Below, one piece after another: positions 1 to 12,136 of a DNA stretch of 64,000 nt (position 1 is the first letter of the stretch; every line of letters starts with the position of its first letter). Under the pieces are notes generated by a model. The model was not told the origin of the DNA and made no database searches. It saw nothing but the letters and a program-made list of their open reading frames with translations. The stretch comes from Protea cynaroides (Eukaryota; Streptophyta; Magnoliopsida; Proteales; Proteaceae), in NCBI GenBank assembly GCA_028583415.1, contig CM053269.1, positions 23,997,878-24,061,877 on the forward strand, in the 5' to 3' direction. The position numbers were made by a program, and so were the translations under genes.

Positions 1-1
1 T

Positions 2-1110
2 GAATCCTCAGATGATGACTCTGATGAAATCTCAGAAGATGAGCCTAGTGAGGCTTTGTTCATGGTTTATATTGAAGATCAAGAGAAGACAGCTAAAGAA
101 AAATTCTCCTCAAAAAGCAATGAAGAAGGCATTGTGGAATCTATCTCTAGCAGTGAAGAAGAAAAAGGGAATGAAATTTCAAGCTCTGGTGATGATGAAG
201 AAGGTGAGGTAAATTTTGAAGAAGAGTTTGCTGCAGCTATGAAGGAACTCAAGAAAGAAAGAAAATATAATAAGCTTGCCTCACAAGAAGTTAAAAAACA
301 GAAAAAGGTAATTCAAGATTTGAGAATTCAATTGGTAGAATCCAAGAAAATTATTGAAGATCTCAAGACTCAGCTTGAACAAGTATCTACAGACCACTCC
401 AAACTAATGACTGAGAATACAGGTTTGAGAGCTCAACTTGAAACATAAACCCCTGTGATGAGTAAATTTGAAGAGCTTGAGAAGGAATTTATTTTGTTAA
501 AAGCAAAGGTGAATGAATATGAAATAGAAGAGTTTGAAAGACAACAAAAATTAAACAAATCTGATGAGCCAAGCAACACTACAATACATCATAGTAGCAG
601 AAATCTAGATGGGATTATAAATTCTCAAAGACCTTTCAATGTAAAATTTGGTCTTGGTTTTGATAAGGGAGAGACTTCAAATAATGCAAACTCAAATAGA
701 AAAGGTTCCATCTCTTTTGTGAAAGAGAGTGAAAAGGGCAAGGCTACTGTGGTTTATGATCAAAATGTAAATCATGTTCCTACTCCACTGACCAACAATG
801 CAAGGCAAGGTAGGAGAGTTGAAAAGACTAACATCTATGGAAGAAATTATCCCAATGCATTGCAGAGACAGATGAGTTATGTGGCTCCTTCTAGGTCAAG
901 ATCTTATTTTCATGGTTATTGTTATAAATGCAATACTTATGGTCATAGAATAGCTACTTGTAAGTTCAATATGAATCAAGTTAGATTTGAAAGCAGAAAT
1001 TAGTTTGCCCCTCTTGAAGAAAATTTTGTTGAATGCTATAACTGTAACAATTTTAGGCATATAGCAAGGAACTATAGAACCATCTTTCCCCCTAAGCCAC
1101 CTTCACAGAG
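2..1110 (+). pseudogene. Gag of Sirevirus G (partial, stop-interrupted)
   Basis: Frame 2 is open from the window edge to a TAA at 449-451 and resumes in the same frame to a TAG at 1001-1003. The first part is acidic and rich in Glu, Ser and Lys, with heptad-like Leu/Ile spacing around nt 290-540, which suggests a coiled coil. A CCHC zinc knuckle (CYKCNTYGHRIATC) sits at about nt 920-961. A second knuckle at about 1034-1075 has lost its last Cys, reading Tyr. Gag packages element RNA into virus-like particles in the cytoplasm; two knuckles are seen in some copia gags. Three or more in-frame stops make this a dead copy. Confidence 0.85.
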
Positions 1111-2745
1111 ATAGTATAACAGAATTCGAAGCAAGATTCCAAGACAGAAGCAAGATGAAATATCTAAATCAAATAAGAGGGTCTGGGTTCAGAAAAATAG
1201 CTCTTTGGTTGTACAGACAGCTCTCAAGGGTCAAAATAGTTCTACACCATGGATTCTTGACAGTGGATGTTCGAGTTATATGACAGGAGATAGTAAGAGG
1301 CTTCAGAAACTTCAACATATGAAGGAGGCTCAGTCAAGTTTGTTAATGATATTGGTGCAAAGATTGTTGGGAAAGGAAGCATTAGCCTCAACAATGGGAA
1401 GGTAAAATCTCATGAGGTTCTCTATGTTTCAGGCTTGAAACATAATCTATTGAGTGTCAGTCAGCTTTGTGATAAGGGCCACAGATTAATTTTCTGTGAT
1501 CAAGGATGTGAGATTCGAAGAACTGACAGTGGCAAATTGATGGCAACTGGAAAGAGAACGTCAGGAAATCTTTATACATTGTCTGAAGATTTTCAAGAAA
1601 ATTACATGTTGAACCAAGAAGAAGAAACATGGCTATGGCACAAAAGACTGGGGCATATTGGATTTGAAAATTTAGTAAAGATTTCCAAAAAAAATGTTGT
1701 GAGAGATATCCCCTCTTTGAAGAAGCCTACCAATGGCATATGTCCATCTTGTCAGAAAGGGAAGCAGACAAGAGTATCATTTAAACCAAAAGATTACCAT
1801 ACTACTCAACCACTTGAGATTATTCACACAGATCTATGTGGGCCAGTGAGAACTAAGAGCATCTCAGGAGAGAGGTAATTTATTCTATTCATAGATGACT
1901 ACTCCAGGATGACTTGGGTAATGTTCTTGAAAAATAAGTCAGAGGCTCTTGCGAAGTTTAAAATCTTCAAAGCTCAAGTTGAAAATGAGACAGGAAAAAA
2001 AATTAAATGTTTAAGGTCTGACAGGGGAGGAGAATACACCTGGATTAATTTTGCAGATTTTTGTTCTGAGAATGGCATCAAGAGACAGACTTCAGCTCCT
2101 AGAACACCACAACAGAATGGTGTTGCAGAAAGAAAGAATAGAACTGTTCAAGAGATGGCCAGGACTATGCTGACAGAAAATGACATGGGGAACAAATTTT
2201 GGAGAGAAGCAGTGCATACAACAGTATATGTTCAGAACAGGTGTATGTGGAGACAACATGAAGACAAAACTCCCTATGAATTATGGTTTGGTAAAAAGGC
2301 CACAGCAAAGCACTTCAAAGTGTTTGATAGTAAATGTTATATCAAAAACACCAATCATGATTTAGGGAAGTTTGATGATCGAGCAGATGAATGAATTTTT
2401 CTTGGCTACTCTACCTCAAGCAAAGCATATAAATGTTACAATAAAAAACTTGGCAAAATTGTTGAAAGTGCAGATGTGAGAGTTGATGAGCACAAGAAAT
2501 CTCCTACAGGATCAAATAATGAGGTTCCTATTTTTGAAGACCTGGACAGTGAGCAAAATGACATTGAAACAGAAAAGAAGCAGGATGTTACAAATGAGCC
2601 AAGACAAAGAGCTGTGGTTGAGACAGAAGAAAGAGAAGAGCAGTCAGATTCAAAAGCAAATAGGCAGAACAAAAGTGGCTCAAGCAGAGTAAAAAAGAAT
2701 CATCCTGACCAATTAATTCTTGGTGATCCATCAGCTGGTATGTAA
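1111..2745 (+). pseudogene. Protease and integrase part of Sirevirus G pol
   Basis: The aspartic protease signature WILDSGCSSYMTGD lies near nt 1250-1290. A one-base frameshift at about 1330-1340 separates it from the pre-integrase zinc domain (H-x-H in WLWHKRLGHIGF, then CPSCQKGK, nt 1630-1770). The integrase core follows, with the three acidic residues in HTDLCGP (about 1828), LRSDRGGEY (about 2010) and NGVAERKNR (about 2120). In-frame stops are at 1876-1878, 2392-2394 and 2743-2745. Integrase would insert element cDNA in the nucleus. The tail from 2476 is a charged linker to RT. Family assignment is secure; function is lost. Confidence 0.87.
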
Positions 2746-2754
2746 ACAAGGAAG

Positions 2755-4332
2755 GTGAGACAACAAAAACAAATGTTTTCTTTATTATCTCACATTGAAC
2801 CAAAATCAGTTGCAGAGGCACGTGAAGATGCAAGTTGGCTCAAAGCAATGAATGAAGAGTTGGATCAAATAGAGAAAAATAAAACTTGGGAATTGGTGCC
2901 AAGGCCTACAGACAAGAATGTCATTGGCACTAAATGGGTCTATAGGAACAAGCTCAATGAAGATGGCAAAATTGTAAGGAACAAGGCCAGATTGGTTTGT
3001 AAAGGATATGCTCAGGTTGAGGGCATTGACTTTGAAGAAACATTTGCTCCTGTTGCTAGGTTGGAAGCAATCAGGATGTTTCTTGCATTTGCTGTACACA
3101 AAAATTTCAAAGTTTACCAGATGGATGTCAAGTCAGCTTTCTTGAATGGTGACTTGGAAGAAGAGGTGTATATAGAGCAACCAGAAGGATTTCAACTGAG
3201 TGAAGATCCTACACTTGTTTGTAGACTGAGAAAAGCCTTGTATGGGTTGAAGAAAGCACCAAGAGCTTGGTATTCAAGGCTGGACACTTATCTATGTCAG
3301 TTGGGTTTCAAGAAGGGACTGGTAGATAGCAACTTGTATGTCAAATCTGTTGATGGTAGTCAGACAGTTGTGGTTGTGTATGTAGACGACATCATTTTTG
3401 CAGGTCACAAAGATGATTCATGTAAGGATTTTGCTCAGAGAATGCAGAATGAATTTGAAATGTCCATGATTGGGGAACTTTCTTACTTTTTGGGTCCGCA
3501 GATCAGTCAGTTGAAAGATGGGTTCTTTTTATCTCAGACTAAGTATGTAAAAGAGATGTTGAAAAAGTTCACAATGGAGGATTGCACACCAGTGAGCACA
3601 CCTATGATGACTAATTGTAAGTTGAGCAAAGATGATGACTCTCCATCAGTTGATAATACTATGTACAGGTCAATGATTGGAAGTCTGCTCTACTTGACTG
3701 CTACTAGACCAGATATTCTTCAGTCTGTGTGCATGGTAGCTAGATTTCAAGCTGGTCCAAAGGAGACACATGTGGTAGCTGTGAAGAGGATCTTTAGATA
3801 TTTTAAGGGGACAATGGAGTATGGTCTCTGGTATGCAAAAAGCAAGGATTTGGTTCTATCATCCTACTCAGATGCAGATTGGGCAGGTTGTGTTGATGAT
3901 AGGAAGAGCACTAGTGGAGGTGCTTTTTATCTTGGAAGAAATTTGGTGGCTTGGCATGGTAAAAAGCAAGAGTCAGTCTCATTGTCTACAGCAGAGGCAG
4001 AATATATTGCAGCCACCTTTTGTTGTACACAGGTTTTGTGGATGAAACAAATGTTGAAGGATTTAGGCATTGAGTCAGACAAGCCTATTTCAATGTTCTG
4101 TGACAAGACTAGTGCTATTAATATCTCTAAAACTCCAGTTATGCACTCCAGGACGAAGCACATAGCCATTCGGTATCACTTCTTGAGAGAAAAGGTTTTG
4201 GAAGGAAAAGTTCAGTTAGAGTTCATTCCTACAGCAGAGCAGATTGCAGATATCTTCACAAAGCCTCTTCCTAAAGAACAGTTTGGCTACTTGAGACAAA
4301 AGTTGGGAGTAGTTATCCTCCCCAAGCATTGA
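2755..4332 (+). CDS. Ty1/copia reverse transcriptase-RNase H (open frame)
   Basis: A 525-codon open frame covers the whole copia RT and RNase H. RT begins with WLKAMNEELDQIEKNKTW and includes LNGDLEEEVYIEQPEGF and the catalytic YVDD near nt 3379-3393. RNase H includes DADWAGCVDDRKSTSGG (about 3865) and the terminal signature ending KPLPKEQF (about 4260). RT copies element RNA into cDNA; RNase H removes the RNA strand. It is the only long undamaged retrotransposon frame in the window. It is normally the C-terminal part of one polyprotein, so it would not be made alone given the stops upstream. No env-like ORF follows. Confidence 0.93.
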   Translation: MRQQKQMFSLLSHIEPKSVAEAREDASWLKAMNEELDQIEKNKTWELVPRPTDKNVIGTKWVYRNKLNEDGKIVRNKARLVCKGYAQVEGIDFEETFAPVARLEAIRMFLAFAVHKNFKVYQMDVKSAFLNGDLEEEVYIEQPEGFQLSEDPTLVCRLRKALYGLKKAPRAWYSRLDTYLCQLGFKKGLVDSNLYVKSVDGSQTVVVVYVDDIIFAGHKDDSCKDFAQRMQNEFEMSMIGELSYFLGPQISQLKDGFFLSQTKYVKEMLKKFTMEDCTPVSTPMMTNCKLSKDDDSPSVDNTMYRSMIGSLLYLTATRPDILQSVCMVARFQAGPKETHVVAVKRIFRYFKGTMEYGLWYAKSKDLVLSSYSDADWAGCVDDRKSTSGGAFYLGRNLVAWHGKKQESVSLSTAEAEYIAATFCCTQVLWMKQMLKDLGIESDKPISMFCDKTSAINISKTPVMHSRTKHIAIRYHFLREKVLEGKVQLEFIPTAEQIADIFTKPLPKEQFGYLRQKLGVVILPKH

Positions 4333-4340
4333 GGAGCTTG

Positions 4341-4583
4341 GAGTGAGGGGGAGCAGTGTATGGTTGTTGTTCTCTATTTTTTATATAGGACTCAGGGGGA
4401 GTCTATTGGTATTTTTTGTATTGCTATGGTGATGAGTTTATGTTTTGCAGTGTCCATAGGATTGGGAAGATGCGGTGGGCACTCCTATGTGGCTAATCCC
4501 TTTGTTCTTGTTGTCAAAGGGGGAGAAATGTCTGTAGATTGAGTAGGGATTGAGTAGTTGCCAACAATTCCAAAGGGGGAGAT
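4341..4583 (+). promoter_or_regulatory. Multiple polypurine tracts of Sirevirus G
   Basis: Four purine tracts containing 'gggggag' occur at 4341-4356, 4393-4401, 4516-4528 and 4572-4583; the last abuts the LTR start TGTTGG. Polypurine tracts prime plus-strand cDNA synthesis. Multiple tracts at this place are described for Sireviruses, which supports the lineage call. Confidence 0.75.
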
Positions 4584-6570
4584 TGTTGGCCTTCATATTG
4601 TAATTGTTGGCAAATTGGACTAACTAGATTAAGTTTGACGAGAGAGAGTGTCTACGGACCCTACAGGCGATATGACAGTGAAACAGGCATTGCGGCTTTT
4701 CTACAGGCGATATGACAGTGAAACACAGGCATTGCAGCTTTGTTATAGGTGCTGTGAAGCATGAAGCATGAAAGAGGAGAGAGAATAAGAAGAGAGAGAA
4801 AGAGGAGAGAGAAAGTGGGACCCACCAAGGTGGCATGCCACCAAGGCAGCCAGCCTGGCCGAGCACCACGGCAGCCAGCCCAACAGGCCAGCCGCATGGC
4901 ACCACAAGCTGGCCAGCAGCACAGCAGGCCAGCAAGCCGCATAGTAGGCCCGCAAGCAGTAGCATGGCACTGCCCACAAGGCCCGCGCACGCGCTGGCCT
5001 TGTCGTTCCCACATGCCGTGCCCTCCCCCAGGTGTTCGACACATTGTTTAGAGAGAGAAAGCTTCTCTCTTTAGAGAGAAGCACCTCTCGGGAAGAAATC
5101 TTCCTGCAGAGTTTTTCTTAATAGAAATTGGTTCCAGAGGCCATTAAAAACTCTTTCAGGGGCATTTTGGGTAGTTCGTAAGAGTCAAAATACCTTATCA
5201 ACCGTCAAGATGGAGCCACGCCTTCTAGATTCTAAATCAAGGGTTCTGGTTAATGCGGGCTATGGTGTTTCTCAGGCAGAGTCGTCAGATACTCCCGCGC
5301 ATGAGCTGATTGGCCAGACGCAGCGCATAATCATGCACCGCGTCACATGGGAGCAGAGCTGTGATTAGGTGTGATGCATGCGCAATACGGAAGCGGGTCA
5401 GATCCAGATCTAATGGCTGTCGTTCAAGCCGATTTTCGGAGACGCGGATTATCCAGATCCGAGGGATCAGGTTCGATCCTACCTTTTTTGAGTGAGATCC
5501 GACGGTCGATTATACAGATTCTTTCTTTGGCCTATCAGAGCGCGACACCCAAGCGGCGGGGTGCGGCTACGGTGCGTCGCAGGCGCACCAAATGGAATTT
5601 ATAGATTCCATTTAGAATTTTTTTAATGTCCGAACTTGTTTTTGCCATAACTTGATCATCCAGAGGCCAAATCCGACGATCCAAATTGCACCGAGCTAGG
5701 TTTTTCATGCTCTTTCTATTGAGAATGGTTAGAGAAGCTTTAGGCTGCGTGAAACAGAGGCAGAGAGGTGTTTTTGAAGAAAGAGATTTGCTTTTCTTAA
5801 TATTTTGAAAATTTTCTGGTTTTGGGTGTTGAAAGCTATCACTCATCCTCTCTATGTGTGCCCATGTCGATGTACTGCTGTGATTTTTGAAGAATGATTG
5901 AGCTTCTCTGCATATGGCAAGGGATTGATTGATTATCAGAAGAAGAGGAACGTCGTCAGTTATCAGAAAAATTGGTTGTGAGATTTTCTCATTCCCTAAC
6001 TCTTTAGATAATTTTCATGCACTGTATGGTTGTATAGGTGAAAAGAAAAATTAGTGGAATACCTATCTAGCTTGTGGGATTTAATTGTAGGGCATAATTA
6101 TAAGCCCCAAAAATTGTTTTAGTTGTGGTGTGTTCAGTGGGTGCTAGACACTGGCTTTATGCCTGAATTCTGGCGTTGTTACGCCCTCTCAGTTTTATGC
6201 TGGGAAAATTTAGGGTGAGCATCCTTGTCCTGTAAAGGGCTAAAAGTTGAGTATTGAGTAAATACGGAGCCCATTGGGCATTACTCCGTGGATTAGCCAT
6301 CACTCACTGTGGTGGTGAACCACGTAATTCTTCTGTGTTGTGGTTTGTTTTAATTATGTACCTTGTGAAGTGCGTGAAATGAATTGCACGATGGGTGTGC
6401 AAATCTGGTAGACCTGGCCACTGAGTGGTTGCGAGGTAGATTTGCATACGATTGTGTGTGGGGTAGTTTGGTTTATCATAAGCACTGGGGAGAAAAGAAA
6501 TATCAAGAAAAAAAGTGTTCACACTGATTCACCCCCCCCCTCTCAGTGTCATTCAAGGTCCATCAGAACA
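4584..6570 (+). repeat. 3' LTR of Sirevirus G (1987 bp)
   Basis: The LTR begins TGTTGG directly after a polypurine tract and ends AACA, giving a short TGTT/AACA inverted terminus. It holds a ~42 bp direct repeat (about 4660-4740, 'ctacaggcgatatgacag' twice), a GC-rich cag/gcc repeat patch (4830-4950), and a C-run with 'ctcagtgtcatt' just before the end, which resembles the 3' end of SIRE LTRs. Small ORFs inside it show no protein similarity that I recognise. Confidence 0.83.
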
Positions 6571-6774
6571 GCGGGAGTTGTTGAGGGAACAGCACCGTGA
6601 TAACCAAGCCCATCAATGGTAATTTATTGATGACTAGGTAGTTGCTCTGAGGCCCACAAATGCAACTCAGACTGTACGTGCTTAGAGGACTACCAATGTT
6701 ACGATTCCCCTGCTAGGAATTAGTGCCGTCAATACTGCTTTGGCATTACTTTCCAGATTCAAGCCCAAGATACG

Positions 6775-7675
6775 AATGCAACGGATGCAAATCGAACAAC
6801 AACGGCTGGTCAAAACCAGCCACCAGTGGTGCCCGTACCACAACAGTATGACCTAGCCAGGACCATCGAGAGGTTTATGAAGATGAAGCCTCTGATGTTT
6901 ACGGGGGTTGGTAGAAATCTGCTGCAGCCGGCTATCTGGATTAAGTCAATTAAGAAGACTCTTTGGATGATGGTTTGCATTGAGGATGAAAAGATCCTTT
7001 CTACCATTTATATGCTTGCGGATGAACCTAATACTTTGTGGGAGTCCACTCAGCCTCTCCTAGCCATGAAGCACCCCCAAATAACTTGGAAAATTTTTAA
7101 AGAAGCCTTCTTTGACAAGTATTTCCCAAGAAATTTCAAGGATAAGATGGAGGTTGAATATCTGAACATGTCTCAAGGACAGCAATCGGTGGACGACTAC
7201 CAGCACAAGTTTGAAGAAATGTATTATTTTGCCCCGATCAGTATGAAGGAGGAATCTGCCAAGGCTCGCAGGTTCATTGAGCGATTGCGAGGTAATATTC
7301 AATTTACGGCTGACTCCTTGGGTAAGCAAATATATTCTGAAGCTGTGGAAACAACTAAGGTCATTGAAGCTAGTTTGAGAGACAATTACTTTGCGTAGAA
7401 GGGAAACAACAAGAGGACAGCTCACTTCATTGGTGGAAGGGCAAATAACATGACTTTCCATATTGATCAGACCACGGTGAGGCCTACTAATGCTAAGATT
7501 GCACCCTTGGGAAATCGACAAGCTGCTCTACCAGTCACCAACCTAAAATGCTTCAATTGTGGTCGGACATAGCATTTTTCAAGATTGTGCCCTCACCCTC
7601 CTAAAGAGACTTAAATGGGAAAGGTGTATGTTGTATCTGCCGAAGAAGCAGAGGCCTCCCTAGATGTGGTGACAA
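6775..7675 (+). pseudogene. Gag of chromovirus H
   Basis: The Ty3 gag core is readable from about 6826 to a TAG at 7396-7398: FMKMKPLMFTGVG, then ITWKIFKEAFFDKYFP and QSVDDYQHKFEEMYYFAP, matching gag of elements A and B block by block. After the stop the frame continues to a CCHC knuckle (CFNC...H...C, about 7544-7590) in which a TAG replaces one residue. The N-terminal leader was displaced by Sirevirus G. Gag would form the particle and bind RNA. The copy is dead. Confidence 0.8.
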
Positions 7676-7742
7676 GTATGTATTTTCAATTATTGCATTA
7701 ATAAATTTTATGCATGAAACTGAGTTATAGTAATTACTATAG
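7676..7742 (+). other. Predicted 67-bp intron between gag and protease, element H
   Basis: Donor ACAA/GTATGT and acceptor ACTATAG/GT flank an AT-rich, stop-containing 67 bp segment. Removing it brings the conserved gag tail and the protease into one frame. Elements A and B carry an intron of the same length class at the same place. Read unspliced, a stop follows within about ten codons. Confidence 0.65.
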
Positions 7743-8222
7743 GTATTGTTAATATAGTGGGAGTTCCAGTAAAAGCACTCTTTGACTCGGGAGCTATCCA
7801 TTCCTTTGTGTCTCCATCTTTTGGAGGGAGGATTAAAGTTGTTATAAAACCCTTTGAGATGTTGCTGTTTGTTCGATCGCCTCTTGGTGTTGAATTGGTT
7901 CTTAATGAATATCAAGGGCCATGCCCAGTCCGTATTGCTGGTAGAGGTTTGGATGCAAATCTAATTCAGCTAGAGATATTAGACTTCGACATAATTTTGG
8001 GTAAGGATTGATTATCTAAACACAAATCTAGTCTCTAGTGTGCGGAGAAGAAATTCTTGTTCGATGAAGGTGACAGAAAGATGTTTGAATTCATAGGGGA
8101 CAAGAAGCCCAAGAAAAGGAAACTATTCCTCTCTGTACTTAAGGCGATTAGGTGTTTATAGAACGGTGGAATAGGATTCTTGGTATTTCTCTTAGATGTC
8201 ACTACAAATAGACCTCGGTTAG
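7743..8222 (+). pseudogene. Aspartic protease of chromovirus H (N-terminal part)
   Basis: The retropepsin motif LFDSGAIHSFVSPSF has its catalytic Asp at 7784-7786. Next come LLFVRSPLGVELVL, GRGLDANLIQLEILDFDIILG and a TGA where the family has Trp. Further stops occur near 8037 and 8160. The frame runs into the solo LTR at 8223 and picks up exactly at 19814, after one copy of the 5 bp duplication. The protease would cut Gag-Pol. It is non-functional here. Confidence 0.8.
8218..8222 (+). repeat. Target-site duplication GTTAG (left copy)
   Basis: GTTAG immediately left of the TG terminus at 8223 is matched by GTTAG at 19809-19813 right of the CA terminus. This proves that the whole 8223-19808 interval is insertion. 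Confidence 0.85.
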
Positions 8223-8932
8223 TGTAAGACCCCAATTTTGGCCTCTTTCTTATAGGGGCATTTTGGTCATTCTAGGGCTTTATGAAAAAGAAAAAAATCA
8301 TTAAAAGAAAAAATATAAAAATGCAAAAAAAGAAAATATGTTGAGTCAGTTTGGGCTTTAGGGTAGTCTTGGGCTAAGTTTAGGATTAGGATAGTGATGA
8401 AGGGTATTTTAGTCATTCAACTTTTCAAAAAAAAAAAAAGAAATAATAAAAAAGGGGAAAATATGAAATTACAAAAAAATTGTTGTTGTTTTAGACTGGT
8501 CCGGGTTTATAGCTTCTCTTTTGATAGGTTTAGTTTTTGTTTTAGTTGGGCTTCGGCCTATAACATTAGTTTTATGTTAGTGGGTTTTAATTTTGTTATT
8601 CTAATGGGTTTAGCTTAGGTATTAGTGGGTCTTAGTTTTGTTTTTTTTAATGGGCATTTGTTTGTTATTGAGCCTTATGATAGAGTTTTATTTATTTATT
8701 TATTTATTTATTTAGTTATTTGAGTCAATGGGTTTCTTTTCATCGGGTTTAAGTTAATGGGTTTTAGGTGTTTATTTCTAATAGGTTAAGAGGTTTAGAT
8801 GTTGTTGGCATTAGGTCTTTAGATAGGGGCATGCTTGTCTTTCCAGGAGAGGGTTATGAAACCCTCACTGAATGCCCTAAATCGAGGGTAGGTTGGCCGT
8901 TCGAAAAAGGGGGGAACGAAGAAGTGAAGAGT

Positions 8933-9164
8933 ACTCCTATGCGTACGGGCATAGGAGACGCGGTGGAGACCGTCGGATGGCTGCCACCTGGAAATGCGGT
9001 CATCTAACGGTCTTAACAAGAGTTGCTGTAGAGAAAGAGGGATTACGGTTCAACACAGGAAAGTCTACCCATTTTGAATTTCCAAATGAAAAGAGGCGAG
9101 GGAAAAATGGAGAAAACACTCAGCTTGAAGACGATTCGATCGAGAGCTGCGAGAAAACCCAACA
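8933..9164 (+). repeat. Left terminal inverted repeat
   Basis: Matches the reverse complement of 17136-17366 with small substitutions and indels. The outer end contains a near-palindrome (ctcctatgcgtacgggcata). The match stops abruptly after 'gaaaacccaa'. Confidence 0.8.
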
Positions 9165-9229
9165 ACGGTCTTAACAAGAGTTGTGTCGGATGATCAATAA
9201 GAAATGGAAAACACCGAATGATATTACTA

Positions 9230-9712
9230 GGGAAAGAAAGAAAAAAATCCCTCTTTCACTCTGCTAGAGAAGACGAGAGGCGTGAGACAGAGAAAGAGAA
9301 GACGAGAGAGGAGAGGGAAAAAAGGAGAAGACGAAGCAGAGAGGTGGAGAAGACGGAAAACACCGAATCTTCTTTCCATTTCAAGTTTCAGAAAGAAAAC
9401 AATATTGCGAGGGAAAGAAAGAAAAAATCCCCCTTTCACTCTGCTGAAGAAGACAAGAGGTGTGAGACAGAGAAAGAGAAGACGACAGAGGAGAGGGAAC
9501 AAAGGAGAAGACGAAGTAGAGACGTGGAGAAGAAGAAAACACCGAATCTTCTTTTCATTTCAAGTTTCAGAAAGAAATTGATATTGCGAGGGAAAGAAAG
9601 AAAAAAAAATCCCCCTTTCACTCTGCTGGAGAAGACGAGAGGCGTGAACAGAGAAAGAGAAGATGAGAGAGGAGAGGGAAAAAAGGAGAAGACGAAGCAG
9701 AGAGGTGGAGAA
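9230..9712 (+). repeat. ~180-bp tandem repeat, 2.7 copies, purine-rich
   Basis: Units begin 'gggaaagaaag' at 9230, 9411 and 9590; the third unit is partial. Each unit contains 'ctttcactctgct', 'gacagagaaagagaagacga' and, in complete units, 'acaccgaatcttctt'. The purine bias opens long but meaningless Lys/Glu/Arg frames on both strands, which I do not call genes. Confidence 0.85.
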
Positions 9713-11411
<1,699 letters not shown>

Positions 11412-11431
11412 CAGGTTATTCTATTGATATT

Positions 11432-12061
11432 ATGGATGCCAAATGTGAGTCTTGTGGTGTGACATGTGTGACACGGACAACTAGTAACAGAATTTTTTTT
11501 GGAAGGAAGTACTATCGTTGCCCAAGGTGTCAGAGGTTTGTTATGTGGGTGGACCAATTGAATCAATGTCCATGTGGAGCAGGGCAATGCAAAGTTAGAA
11601 CGGAGAAAACAACAATAACAAACAATGGACAACAATTCCGGTGTTGTGCACGTTCCATAGGAGTCAATGTTAATGTACTGTCTTTTTAATTGTCATTTTC
11701 AATGATAGTTGTCATGTATAATTGTCATTTTCAATGATAGTTTTCTTGTAAAATTGTCTTGGTGTTGGTGGATAATCCTGAATGTGGAATGTTCGAATGG
11801 TTAGACACATCAGTATGTTCTCAGGGTGATAGAACCACACATGCAATTGCTGAGTCAGGGGAATGCTCCCAGCAGACAGGAGAAAGCTCGCAGACGACAA
11901 CATTAAATACAACAAGTGATAGAAGTACGTTTCCAGCTTATTTGAAAGGTTACTTAAGAGGAGCCATCAGAGCTAATGCACAAAATTCTAGGTTGTATGA
12001 AGAGCTCTTCGAAGCTACCGAGAAGCTAGAATTAAAGAATCCTGAAGAAAGAACTGATTAG
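11432..12061 (+). pseudogene. GRF-type zinc finger gene or fragment (two exons)
   Basis: The first frame (11432-11689) encodes CESCGVTCVTRT...FFGRKYYRCPRC...FVMWVDQ, which fits the GRF zinc finger (Cys pair, Gly-Arg-x-Tyr-x-Cys, then Phe-x-x-Trp-x-Asp). A second CPCG...GQQFRCC half lacks its Cys-Gly-Met-Phe-Glu-Trp-Leu-Asp end. That end appears at the start of the second frame (11759-12061: NPECGMFEWLD), so an intron of roughly 70-110 bp containing a ~31 bp direct repeat likely separates them. The C-terminal part is a short acidic helix-like tail ending at a TAG. GRF fingers bind nucleic acid in topoisomerase III and APE2-like proteins. Probably captured by the transposon; exact splice sites are uncertain. 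Confidence 0.55.
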
Positions 12062-12131
12062 TTGACTGTAGTTTGTAGTTTGTATTTAGTAATTTTCTTT
12101 CCTGTTTTTTTTTTTAAGTGATATGATATTC

Positions 12132-12136
12132 GTACT
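12132..12136 (+). repeat. Target-site duplication GTACT (left copy)
   Basis: GTACT at 12132-12136 and 12585-12589 flank the 448 bp LTR-like insertion. Confidence 0.8.

Larger units (their letters stand above)
1..6570 (+). mobile_element. Sirevirus-type Ty1/copia element G, 5' end outside window
   Basis: The window opens inside gag of this element and runs through protease, integrase, RT, RNase H, several polypurine tracts and a full 3' LTR. The domain order PR-INT-RT-RNH is that of Ty1/copia. Repeated 'gggggag' tracts between pol and the LTR and an LTR of about 2 kb fit the Sirevirus (SIRE/Maximus) group. The element lies in the gag leader region of chromovirus H. The target duplication cannot be checked because the left end is missing; the right-hand candidate is 6571-6575 (gcggg). 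Pol carries several stops and one frameshift, so this copy is not autonomous. Confidence 0.9.
6571..8222 (+). mobile_element. Chromovirus H, fragment 1 (gag-protease)
   Basis: This is the 5'-most visible part of an old Ty3 element. It is cut on the left by Sirevirus G and on the right by a solo LTR at 8223. It carries gag, a short intron and protease in the order and sequence style of elements A and B, which are the same lineage. Multiple stops show it is older than they are. Confidence 0.85.

Noticed and set aside
4360..4542. 60-codon frame after Sirevirus pol as an env-like gene
   Set aside because: Far too short for the env-like ORF of some Sireviruses, and it overlaps the polypurine tracts.
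4624..5084. Cys/Ala/Gly-rich frames on both strands in the Sirevirus LTR
   Set aside because: GC-rich repeat patch in an LTR; no conserved domain and no codon signal.
6571..6575. GCGGG as target duplication of Sirevirus G
   Set aside because: Left flank is outside the window, so it cannot be confirmed.
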